A stretch of 14,793 nucleotides of DNA from Peptococcaceae bacterium UBA3937 (lineage in GTDB: Bacteria > Bacillota > Peptococcia > DRI-13 > DTU073), in assembly GCA_002385735.1 (NCBI GenBank), contig DGEB01000046.1:1-14793 (forward strand), in the 5' to 3' direction. The notes below the pieces were generated by a model. That model saw only the letters and a program-made list of their open reading frames with translations. It searched no databases and was not told the origin of the DNA. Positions 1-5,390 of the stretch are shown piece by piece (position 1 is the stretch's first letter; each line of letters opens with the position of its first letter). The position numbers were made by a program, and so were the translations under genes.

Positions 1-19
1 AGATGTGTATAAGAGACAG
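1..19. other. Tn5/Nextera mosaic-end adapter (artefact)
   Basis: The first 19 bases are AGATGTGTATAAGAGACAG, identical to the Tn5 transposase mosaic end used in Nextera/tagmentation libraries. This is untrimmed library adapter at the contig edge, not genomic DNA. Any protein read through it (peptides starting MCIRDR on plus, or ending VSYTH on minus) is spurious. Genomic sequence begins at about base 20. Confidence 0.97.
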
Positions 20-389
20 GTGCCAGTCCGATACAATGCCTTGCCGAGTGAATCGTCGAGGCAGAGTGACTGATCGCCCTGGCCGCCGCCTGGGCGACAG
101 GATTCGTAGCTGCTTCGCGGGCGGCGGCATGACACTCCAGGATTGCCGCTTTGGCTTGGGGCAGCTTTATCGCGCCTGCCAGCCATTGACGAGCGGCAGC
201 CAATGCCTTTTGCGGGTGCAGGTCGGCAGGATAGTATTTGCTCCATAGCGGCAGCATCACTTGCTCGGCATAATCTACTGCCCAGTTCGCCAGCGTGACC
301 TTGCTCTGGGTCTCAATTAATCGCATCAGGGCTTGAAGATATGGGGCGTCCCAATTATTGAGCATCTTTCGTGCTTTCGGCACCTTCAT
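20..389 (-). CDS. Imm-5-like putative immunity protein, 3' end missing
   Basis: A reading frame starts at ATG 389-387 with a good ribosome binding site (GAAGGAG, about 5 bases upstream) and stays open for 123 codons until it meets the adapter. Visible features are WAVDYAEQVMLPLWSKYYP (about residues 36-54), then KALAAARQWLAG and ECHAAAREA. An alanine-rich helical stretch follows, ending near residue 123. This pattern (Trp-Ala-x-x-Tyr-Ala-Glu, a Tyr-Pro, then Ala-Ala-Ala-Arg repeats) matches proteins annotated as putative immunity protein or Imm-5-like domain. The family is named from toxin-immunity loci, but no toxin gene is visible in the 389 bases available and the role is unproven. The gene lies downstream of the 273-residue gene on the same strand, separated by a terminator. 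The DNA is richer in GC than its neighbours. Confidence 0.7.
126..149. repeat. 24-bp exact direct repeat, copy 1
   Basis: This stretch is identical over 24 bases to 1231-1254 in the same orientation. It lies in the Imm-5-like gene, where it encodes AAILECHA (residues 81-88) and fits the family's alanine-rich pattern (CHAAARE). The flanking bases differ on both sides. Confidence 0.9.
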
Positions 390-440
390 TCTCCTTCGAA
401 CAATTATTCTTTACTTTACCCTTTTAAATTACAGATACTA

Positions 441-468
441 AAAAGCCATGGGGGAATCACCCCATGGT
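441..468 (-). terminator. Rho-independent terminator of the 273-residue gene
   Basis: Arms CCATGGGG (446-453) and CCCCATGG (460-467) form an 8-bp stem with a 6-base loop. Read on the minus strand the hairpin is followed by CTTTTTAG, giving a U-run. It starts four bases after the stop codon of the upstream minus-strand gene. The plus-strand side has no T-run, so it should work only on minus. Confidence 0.8.
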
Positions 469-471
469 CAA

Positions 472-1293
472 TTAGTAGTATTCCCAAATATTTGTAACAT
501 GCGGCAAATTATCAATTATTCTACAGAAATTTTCTTTACTTAGTTTCTTCTTTCCAGAATAAGTTATTTTCCCATCTGTAGTCCTCGCGGGGTGTTCAAG
601 CAAACCTATTCGATCTCTTTTTGAGGCTTTTCGAAAGATATTATTATCATATTCAGGTATAGTTACACACATTAAGTCCGTAATGTTGTCAACTTTTTTG
701 TCCACAAGATGAAAGGTAATCCAGCCAATCGGGTAGCTCGAGGCCTTTAAATAAACCTCGTCATATAAGGAATAATAATCCTGCGGATTGAATTGACCTT
801 CTGGATTGATAAAAATATGTAAACTCAGCATATCATAAATATCGTTTTCATCAGGCGTATAAATTTTATATCCCATATATTTATGGTCAAATCCATACGA
901 ATCTATATGACCATCCGAAGCATACGCCAGTTCGATGAAAACATCATCAGGAAGCGAAAGTTCAGACAAAAATTTTTGCGTGATTTCGTAATTCCTTTTA
1001 CCTAATTCATGAAAATCACTTATTGCGTCTCCCAGCAGATACACCTGGAAATGGATCTTGCCATTACTAAACAATACTATCGTAGGACGATAACCAGACA
1101 GTATTAGGGAGCCTAACGGTCGATAATCGACAACCTTAAATTCATTGCCGTACTTATTTTTAACATACTTTTCTATGCTTACTTTATGATAATAACCTTT
1201 AATAACACAAACAAAATCTTTATAAAAAAAGGCATGACACTCCAGGATTGCCGCAATCACCAAAACCAAGAAAATACTTAATATTATTTTCAC
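472..1293 (-). CDS. Unrecognised 273-residue membrane-anchored or secreted protein
   Basis: I do not recognise this family. The protein begins with a hydrophobic stretch (residues 2-17, IILSIFLVLVIAAI) that could be a signal peptide or a single membrane anchor. A mixed, aromatic-rich soluble body of about 250 residues follows, with no motif I can assign. The start is GTG at 1293-1291. No convincing Shine-Dalgarno sits close to it (an AAAGG is about 17 bases away), so the start is uncertain. A sigma-A-like promoter lies about 115 bases upstream and a strong terminator follows the stop, so this is probably a single-gene transcript. Residues 14-21 (AAILECHA) come from a 24-bp stretch identical to part of the neighbouring Imm-5-like gene. 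Dropping those 8 codons would leave the frame intact. Low GC suggests accessory DNA. Confidence 0.7.
   Translation of the reverse strand: MKIILSIFLVLVIAAILECHAFFYKDFVCVIKGYYHKVSIEKYVKNKYGNEFKVVDYRPLGSLILSGYRPTIVLFSNGKIHFQVYLLGDAISDFHELGKRNYEITQKFLSELSLPDDVFIELAYASDGHIDSYGFDHKYMGYKIYTPDENDIYDMLSLHIFINPEGQFNPQDYYSLYDEVYLKASSYPIGWITFHLVDKKVDNITDLMCVTIPEYDNNIFRKASKRDRIGLLEHPARTTDGKITYSGKKKLSKENFCRIIDNLPHVTNIWEYY
1231..1254. repeat. 24-bp exact direct repeat, copy 2
   Basis: This is the second copy of the repeat at 126-149. It lies just inside the 5' end of the 273-residue gene, in the same reading frame (AAILECHA, residues 14-21), where it adds Glu-Cys-His to the end of a hydrophobic segment. 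It is noticeably more GC-rich than the surrounding AT-rich DNA, so this copy looks like the foreign one. Confidence 0.9.
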
Positions 1294-1407
1294 TATTTTC
1301 GTAGAATCAGCCTTTCACACCCTAATATTTTAACGTGTCTGGCATGTTCAAATAACTTATCTAAATGATTTCCATGCGTAACTTTTTCATTAGATCAGCT
1401 TTTTTAC

Positions 1408-1436
1408 ATTATACTCAAGAATAATACGATATTCAA
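1408..1436 (-). promoter_or_regulatory. Sigma-A-type promoter for the 273-residue gene
   Basis: On the minus strand there is TTGAAT (1436-1431), a 17-base spacer and a perfect TATAAT (1413-1408). The -35 matches TTGACA at four of six positions. It points at the gene starting at 1293, giving a leader of about 110 bases. Confidence 0.55.
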
Positions 1437-1566
1437 TCAATTCGATGGATATAAGAAACAAGCTGATAAACTTAATAGAATCGAAGCAAAGCGAAGCTTA
1501 GTGCGCGCGACGAATTCATTTTCTGGCATATCAAATAAAGCCATAATAACCTAATATAAAATGATC

Positions 1567-1600
1567 ACCCGCTACGGCGGGTTCGCTACGGCGGGTTTTT
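1567..1600 (+). terminator. Rho-independent terminator with duplicated right arm
   Basis: ACCCGC (1567-1572), loop TACG and GCGGGT (1577-1582) form a compact stem. The 13 bases from 1571 to 1583 are then repeated at 1585-1597 and run into five Ts (1596-1600). The left arm could pair with either right arm. No plus-strand gene precedes it. The hairpin closely resembles the one at 3716-3737. Confidence 0.75.
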
Positions 1601-1687
1601 ATACTGTTATTTCTCATTAGTTTTTTCAAGATTCTTTTCAGTATTTGTTAATAAATTGTAATACTTGCACATTTTTCACAACACTCC

Positions 1688-1716
1688 TTAACATTTCGTC
1701 CAAAATATGATACTAT
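1688..1716 (+). promoter_or_regulatory. Sigma-A-type promoter for the HsdR-N-like gene
   Basis: TTAACA (1688-1693), a 17-base spacer and TACTAT (1711-1716) match sigma-A consensus at five of six and four of six positions. It lies about 115 bases upstream of the ATG at 1830, in AT-rich DNA where chance matches are frequent. Confidence 0.4.
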
Positions 1717-1829
1717 CTTCTTGAATCTGGCAAAAATATTTTTAATTTACATAGGTTAGAGTTTTTGCGGCTTTCTCTTAATATAAATGCCGCCAAATAT
1801 CAATATAAATCATAAGGAGGTTGGTTTTC

Positions 1830-2633
1830 ATGGCAGTTATTCCTAATAAAGTTAAAACAAGGCTCATGGCCGGAATTAAAAAGTTTCAGCCCATTTTGAA
1901 TACTGCAAAGGCCAAAGATATAAATGAGTCAGATACGATAGTAATAATTACTGATATGCTTAGCGAATTATTTGGTTTTGATAAATATTCAGAGATAACT
2001 TCAGAATATGCAATTAAAAAGACTTATTGTGATCTTGCAATTAAAGTTGATGGAAAATTAAGATTCCTCTTAGAAGCAAAAGCAATAGGCTTAGAGCTAA
2101 AAGATGATTATATTAAACAAGCTCTTGATTATGGTGCCAACGCCGGAGTAGACTGGGTAATCTTATCGAATGGATACATATGGAGAATCTATAAAATATC
2201 CTTTACGAAACCTATTGAGAATGAACTAGTATATGAAATTGATTTACTAAATATTAATCCTAAAAAGCAATCTGATATTGAGTTGCTTTATTGTATTTCA
2301 AAAGAAGGTTTAGGAAAATCATTATTAGAAGAATATCATCTTCAAAAACAGGCATCGAGCCGTTTTTTAATCGGGCAAATAATCTTATCTGATACCGTTA
2401 TAAACTCTATAAAAAAGACACTTAAAAAAGTGTTACCCGATGCCAAAATAACGGATGATGAGATTAGTGCTGTACTATTCAATGAAGTACTAAAACGTGA
2501 AGTCCTTGAAGGTGAAAAAGCAAAAGAAGCAAAGAGAAAAATAAATAAAGCATTGAAAGCCACCGTTAAAAAAGCGGCATCCAAACCAGCCTCTCAAGAA
2601 AAAAACAGTGAAACCGCGAAAAAACAACTCTAA
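1830..2633 (+). CDS. Stand-alone HsdR N-terminal-domain protein (PD-(D/E)XK nuclease fold)
   Basis: The 267-residue protein starts at ATG 1830, nine bases after a strong AAGGAGG; an in-frame TTG at 1821 directly abuts that site and is rejected. The N-terminal half resembles the HSDR_N_2 domain, the nuclease part of type I restriction subunits. Conserved points are Asp68 (CDLAI), Glu82-x-Lys84 (LLEAKA) and Gln97 (KQALDYGA), as expected for a PD-(D/E)XK site. A WVILSNGYIWRIY strand pair follows. There is no helicase/ATPase region, so it is not a full HsdR. The C-terminal 40 or so residues are Lys/Ala-rich and probably disordered. No hsdM or hsdS gene is nearby. Many such orphan proteins are annotated only by this domain. 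Nucleic-acid cleavage or defence is an inference. It is probably cotranscribed with the next gene, 30 bases away. Confidence 0.75.
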   Translation: MAVIPNKVKTRLMAGIKKFQPILNTAKAKDINESDTIVIITDMLSELFGFDKYSEITSEYAIKKTYCDLAIKVDGKLRFLLEAKAIGLELKDDYIKQALDYGANAGVDWVILSNGYIWRIYKISFTKPIENELVYEIDLLNINPKKQSDIELLYCISKEGLGKSLLEEYHLQKQASSRFLIGQIILSDTVINSIKKTLKKVLPDAKITDDEISAVLFNEVLKREVLEGEKAKEAKRKINKALKATVKKAASKPASQEKNSETAKKQL

Positions 2634-2663
2634 ACCCGCTTCATTTTAGGAGGTATCGAAAAT

Positions 2664-3320
2664 ATGAAAAAGTTTATTGCTGGTTTGCTATTTGGCTTCT
2701 TACTTGCTACTACCAGTTCATCTTTAGCAGGCACCAATATCATCCGTCTTTATGTGAATGGCCAGGAAATAATCCCCGATGTACCACCGCAAAATATAAA
2801 CGGGCGAGTAATGGTTCCGGCCAGATTCATAGCAGAACCACTAGGGGCATCAGTTGAATGGGATGCTGCAACAAATGCAGTTAAGATTACAAGCCAGGTC
2901 AGCAAAGAATCTTCTCCTACCCCCAAAAAGGAACAAGCAGATGAACAAAAGCAATCAGATAAATTATTAAACATGGGCGAAAAGTTTCAAACTAATGGTC
3001 TAACTGTAACCATCAAAAAAATTGACTATACCGATGACGGCTTCAATGTTTATTTCAGCGTAATCAATAATACTGATAAGCCATTGGAAAATCCCGGTTC
3101 ACTCTCTTTTAAACTAACTGAACCTATGTATGAAGAAGAAATAAATAGGATTGGATGTGGGATATGTTTTGATAAGACGGGTTATATCTATCCAGGTGAA
3201 TCCTGTTCCGGCCACTATCAATATAGGTACAAAAGACCAATTCAATTTGAAAGTGTGACATATTCATTGAATCATAGTGGAATTGCTGGTGCTCCATTAG
3301 CCACTTGGAAAGTACGTTAA
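2664..3320 (+). CDS. Secreted protein with copper amine oxidase N-terminal-like domain
   Basis: The 218-residue protein starts at ATG 2664 after AGGAGG with 10-base spacing. Residues 1-23 form a signal peptide (Lys-Lys, hydrophobic core, cleavage near SLAG). Residues 28-77 are a short copper-amine-oxidase N-terminal domain (IRLYVNGQEI, GRVMVPARFIAEPLGASVEW, AVKIT). This module is common in secreted clostridial proteins, where it is a binding/structural repeat and not an oxidase. A charged Ser/Pro/Lys linker (78-100) follows. The C-terminal domain (107-218) is beta-rich and looks like a DUF4352-type immunoglobulin-like fold (LTVTIKKIDY, VYFSVINNTDKPLENPG). Three cysteines (165, 168, 181) lie in that domain. 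The exact function is unknown. It shares an apparent transcript with the upstream HsdR-N-like gene. I see no convincing terminator after it. Confidence 0.75.
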   Translation: MKKFIAGLLFGFLLATTSSSLAGTNIIRLYVNGQEIIPDVPPQNINGRVMVPARFIAEPLGASVEWDAATNAVKITSQVSKESSPTPKKEQADEQKQSDKLLNMGEKFQTNGLTVTIKKIDYTDDGFNVYFSVINNTDKPLENPGSLSFKLTEPMYEEEINRIGCGICFDKTGYIYPGESCSGHYQYRYKRPIQFESVTYSLNHSGIAGAPLATWKVR

Positions 3321-3427
3321 TAACCTCCCGCCCTCTCCCCTTTAAGTTATTCGCTACAAAAAGATTTTAAAACATACTTAACTCGCATGATTGTACTTTT
3401 CATGTCAGGTGTTTTTGTTTTAATCGT

Positions 3428-3441
3428 CGAACTTACGTTTG
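3428..3441. promoter_or_regulatory. LexA (DinR)-box-like operator
   Basis: CGAACTTACGTTTG is an inverted repeat CGAAC-N4-GTTTG. It differs by one base from the palindromic Gram-positive LexA box CGAAC-N4-GTTCG. It overlaps the -35 element of the promoter in front of the DUF5131 remnant, a normal position for a LexA-repressed promoter. Function is inferred from sequence and position only. Confidence 0.55.
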
Positions 3442-3466
3442 TAAAATATGATCATTGTGGTATACT
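3439..3466 (+). promoter_or_regulatory. Sigma-A-type promoter of the DUF5131 remnant
   Basis: TTGTAA (3439-3444), a 16-base spacer and TATACT (3461-3466) match consensus at four and five of six positions. Transcription would start near 3473, just before the G-rich ribosome binding site (3477-3484). The -35 shares three bases with the LexA-like box. Confidence 0.5.
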
Positions 3467-3490
3467 ATCACAAAAAGGGGGGGGTGTTAC

Positions 3491-3717
3491 ATGGCATCTT
3501 CGTCCAAAATTGAATGGACTGAAGCAACCTGAAACCCTTTAACCGGTTGTTCCAAAATATTTGCCGGCTGTGTTAATTGTTATGCTTGCAGAATGGCCAA
3601 AAGGTTAAAAGCCATGGGAAGCCCTCGTTATAGTAATGGTTTTGAAGTCACCCTTCACGAAGATTTAATCGATTTGCATTTGCTTGGAAAAAGCCAAGAA
3701 GACCTATAAAAATATAA
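3491..3717 (+). pseudogene. DUF5131 (phage Gp37/Gp68-like) gene remnant
   Basis: From ATG 3491 the frame reads MASSSKIEWTEAT, then TGA (3530-3532), then NPLTGCSKIFAGCVNCYA. It continues through RMAKRLKAMGSPRY and NGFEVTLHEDLIDL. This is the conserved N-terminus of DUF5131 proteins, in which the segment is TEATWNPVTGC, so the TGA replaces a conserved Trp codon (TGG). The cysteine cluster (Gly-Cys, Gly-Cys-x-Asn-Cys-Tyr) is otherwise intact. After residue about 64 the frame slips: the original frame stops at 3707-3709, while the frame starting at TGG 3685 reads WKKPRRP, the expected continuation, before a TAA at 3715. The remaining, larger part of the usual protein is absent and a terminator follows at once. 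So there is one nonsense mutation, one frameshift and a large 3' deletion. The promoter and ribosome binding site are preserved. Confidence 0.85.
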
Positions 3718-3737
3718 CCCGCTGCGGCGGGTTTTTT
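3716..3737. terminator. Bidirectional terminator between DUF5131 remnant and sigK
   Basis: AACCCGC (3716-3722), loop TGCG and GCGGGTT (3727-3733) make a 7-bp stem. Six Ts follow on plus (3732-3737). On minus it is followed by TTATATTTTTATA. It sits four bases beyond the sigK stop codon and at the end of the plus-strand remnant, so it probably serves both convergent units. It shares its core with the hairpin at 1567-1600. Confidence 0.8.
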
Positions 3738-3741
3738 AATT

Positions 3742-4437
3742 TTAATTATTGTCCTTCATCAGTTTTTCCAGGGCCCTCTTTTCAATACGGGAAACATAAG
3801 AACGGGAAATGCCCAAGAGCTTGGCAATTTCGCGCTGGGTTTTACGCAGGCCGTTCACCAATCCGAACCGCATTTCCACAACCTTTCTTTCCCTTTTACT
3901 GAGGTATTTGATCTTCGAAAGCATCTGCTGGAATTCCACATTGGTTTGCACCACGTCGGGCACAACATCCGGATGAGTGCCCAGCACATCAATTAAAGTA
4001 ATAGCGTTGCCTTCCTTGTCTACTCCGATCGGGTCATAAAGGAAAACCTCGCCTTTGTTTTTCTTGGTGGTCCGTAAATGCATCAAAATTTCGTTTTCGA
4101 TACAGCGGGCCGCATAGGTGGCTAGTTTAGTGCCTTTTTCGGCATCAAAAGTGTTGATCGCTTTGATCAGACCGATTGTTCCAATGGAAATAATATCATC
4201 TTTATCGTCCCCGGCACCCTCGAACTTTTTCCCGATATGGGCCACAAGACGGAGATTATGCTCAATTAGAATATTGCGGGCATTGATGTCCCCCTCCCGC
4301 ACCTTCTTTAAATACATGCTCTCCTCTTCTTCCGATAGTGGTTGGGGGAAGGCGTTGTTGTTCAAATAATAAGCAAGGAGCAGCAAACCATTAACCAAGG
4401 TCACAACCGTAATGATAATCGTCCCTAATCCGCTCAC
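3742..4437 (-). CDS. sigK: RNA polymerase sporulation sigma factor SigK (pro-SigK)
   Basis: This is the late mother-cell sigma factor of endospore formation. The chosen start is GTG at 4437-4435, seven bases after AGGAGG; it gives 231 residues, the usual size. A longer open frame to 4554 has no ribosome binding site. Residues 1-24 form the hydrophobic pro-sequence removed by the SpoIVFB intramembrane protease in known systems, followed by the hallmark [14 protein letters not shown]. Sigma region 2 is at about 41-120 ([51 protein letters not shown]). Region 4 with its helix-turn-helix is at 176-226 ([38 protein letters not shown]). The gene is uninterrupted, unlike species where a skin-type prophage splits it. 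It is transcribed divergently from the spore protein gene and ends at a bidirectional hairpin. Confidence 0.96.
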   Translation of the reverse strand: MSGLGTIIITVVTLVNGLLLLAYYLNNNAFPQPLSEEEESMYLKKVREGDINARNILIEHNLRLVAHIGKKFEGAGDDKDDIISIGTIGLIKAINTFDAEKGTKLATYAARCIENEILMHLRTTKKNKGEVFLYDPIGVDKEGNAITLIDVLGTHPDVVPDVVQTNVEFQQMLSKIKYLSKRERKVVEMRFGLVNGLRKTQREIAKLLGISRSYVSRIEKRALEKLMKDNN

Positions 4438-4528
4438 ACAGCCACCTCCTATTAAGTCATTCTTAATAATATGGCGAAAGACGCCAAAAAGTGCCTGGCT
4501 TAAAATTTTTTTGAAATAAATAAACTGG

Positions 4529-4558
4529 TAATACTGTAAAAAACTAATAGGCATATCC
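4529..4558 (+). promoter_or_regulatory. Tentative SigG-like promoter of the spore protein gene
   Basis: TAATA (4529-4533) fits the SigG -35 pattern. After 18 bases comes CATATCC (4552-4558), which keeps the CAT of the -10 but not its final TA. SASP genes are SigG-dependent in Bacillus and clostridia, so one is expected here. The match is only partial. Confidence 0.25.
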
Positions 4559-4628
4559 TTGCTAAAATTACAAAAGATATGAATGAACTACCAAACAAAT
4601 ACTTTGACTTTAAAGGAGGACAAAGATC

Positions 4629-4841
4629 ATGCCTAGAAATACGAATAAACCTGCCGTACAAGGAGCAGAGAACTTTCTTAATAACATGAAATATGAAATG
4701 GCCAACGAATTGGGCATTGCCAACTACAACAACATCGACAAAGGGAGCCTGACCTCACGCCAGAATGGTTACATTGGTGGCTATATGACCAGAAAACTCG
4801 TCCAATTCGCAGAAGAACAATTAAAAGGAAACAGTCAGTAA
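4629..4841 (+). CDS. Alpha/beta-type small acid-soluble spore protein (SASP)
   Basis: This 70-residue protein binds and protects forespore DNA and is degraded at germination. The start ATG at 4629 follows AAGGAGG with nine-base spacing. Residues 20-35 (MKYEMANELGIANYNN) contain the conserved segment around the germination-protease site (Glu23-Met24-Ala-Asn-Glu). Residues 39-57 (GSLTSRQNGYIGGYMTRKLV) correspond to the second conserved DNA-binding block, normally with NGxVGGxMxxxLV. It has no cysteine, as usual. The first block reads KYEMANELG where most family members have KxExAxELG. The gene stands alone, divergent from sigK, and ends at a strong hairpin. Forespore SigG control is expected from the family. 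Confidence 0.93.
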   Translation: MPRNTNKPAVQGAENFLNNMKYEMANELGIANYNNIDKGSLTSRQNGYIGGYMTRKLVQFAEEQLKGNSQ

Positions 4842-4870
4842 AGCCCACTACCTCGCTTGCGATAGAAACA

Positions 4871-4909
4871 AAAAAACCGTGTTTTTTTTTCAAAACAACA
4901 CGGTTTTTT
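4871..4909. terminator. Bidirectional terminator between SASP and FmdB genes
   Basis: A-rich left arm 4871-4883 (ending CCGTGTT) pairs with 4897-4909 (AACACGG plus six Ts), a 13-bp stem. U-runs appear on both strands, so it can end both the plus-strand spore gene and the minus-strand FmdB-family gene. Confidence 0.85.
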
Positions 4910-4956
4910 GTGTGCTTTATTATTCCCTGACGGCAATTTTACGCCTGCTGCCCTCG

Positions 4957-5241
4957 TTATGCCGTTCTACTGCTTTTATCCGTCGCTTCGGCGTGGCATT
5001 CACCTTTCGCGGGGCAATGAGCTTCGCATTTGGGCTCATCCTTGACCTGTTTGGTGCCGGAAGGTGAATGGTGATCGGTACAATAGAACCCAGAACATTT
5101 ATAAACAACATTAATGTTTTTGCCAATCAAACGATTAACTGGGGATCCGCAGGTCGGACACTCAGTTAAGGCTTTTTCGGTAATTCTCTGGGAAATTGTA
5201 AATTTACCACATTTCGGGCAGCGATAGTCATATGATGGCAT
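4957..5241 (-). CDS. FmdB-family zinc-ribbon protein with Cys-rich tail
   Basis: The 94-residue protein starts at ATG 5241-5239, about seven bases after AAGGAGG; an in-frame upstream ATG at 5262 lies before that site and is rejected. The N-terminus is a typical FmdB/CxxC zinc ribbon: MPSYDYRCPKCGKF with Cys8 and Cys11, then CPTC at Cys28 and Cys31, followed by VNRLIGKN. The family is named from a formamidase regulator, but its molecular role is poorly known. After the ribbon come Cys49 and Cys54 (CSGFYCTDH, a common FmdB continuation with Gly-Phe-Tyr). The tail has Cys72, Cys76 and Cys82 with four histidines nearby, which could bind another metal. The gene has its own promoter and terminator, so it is probably monocistronic. 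Confidence 0.88.
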   Translation of the reverse strand: MPSYDYRCPKCGKFTISQRITEKALTECPTCGSPVNRLIGKNINVVYKCSGFYCTDHHSPSGTKQVKDEPKCEAHCPAKGECHAEATDKSSRTA

Positions 5242-5306
5242 ATTCCCACCTCCTTGTCTCATCCGTTACAGAAAATAGGTTTTCGCTTTTATTCCACTAA
5301 AAAATA

Positions 5307-5336
5307 ATTTTACTTTAGCATGACAAAGCCTGTCAA
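5307..5336 (-). promoter_or_regulatory. Sigma-A promoter of the FmdB-family gene
   Basis: On minus there is a perfect TTGACA (5336-5331), an 18-base spacer and TAAAAT (5312-5307, five of six). It lies 66 bases upstream of the FmdB start and downstream of the long rnf operon. It is among the best housekeeping-type promoters in the window. Confidence 0.7.
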
Positions 5337-5390
5337 GCCGGATTACAGGAAGCGACTCCCCCTGGCCCGGCGTCCCCGGAGAATAGCCGA

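Larger units (their letters stand above)
1294..1829. other. Divergent intergenic region, 536 bases, no gene
   Basis: This stretch separates the minus-strand 273-residue gene from the plus-strand HsdR-N-like gene. It holds a minus-strand promoter (1408-1436), a plus-strand hairpin terminator with no gene in front of it (1567-1600), and a plus-strand promoter (1688-1716). A ribosome binding site lies at 1814-1820. The part around 1485-1520 has GAAGC/GCTTC and GCGCGC inverted elements but no open frame above about 35 codons and no similarity I recognise. The orphan terminator suggests that a plus-strand gene once lay here and was lost. Confidence 0.6.

Noticed and set aside
1..19. Transposon end (Tn5/IS50)
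   Set aside because: It is the engineered mosaic end used in library preparation and sits exactly at the contig edge with no transposase gene; it is an adapter, not a resident element.
1440..1545. Small minus-strand frame of about 35 codons (reads MALFDMPENEF...)
   Set aside because: It has no ribosome binding site, contains low-information inverted GAAGC elements, and shows no family similarity I can see.
3530..3532. Selenocysteine or UGA=Trp recoding in the DUF5131 gene
   Set aside because: The position is Trp in homologues, not Cys/Sec. Other genes encode Trp with TGG and contain no in-frame TGA, and the gene also has a frameshift and a missing 3' part. Decay explains all of this.
4438..4554. 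Longer N-terminus for SigK
   Set aside because: The open frame upstream of 4437 has no ribosome binding site and would precede the normal pro-sequence; GTG at 4437 with AGGAGG gives the family length.
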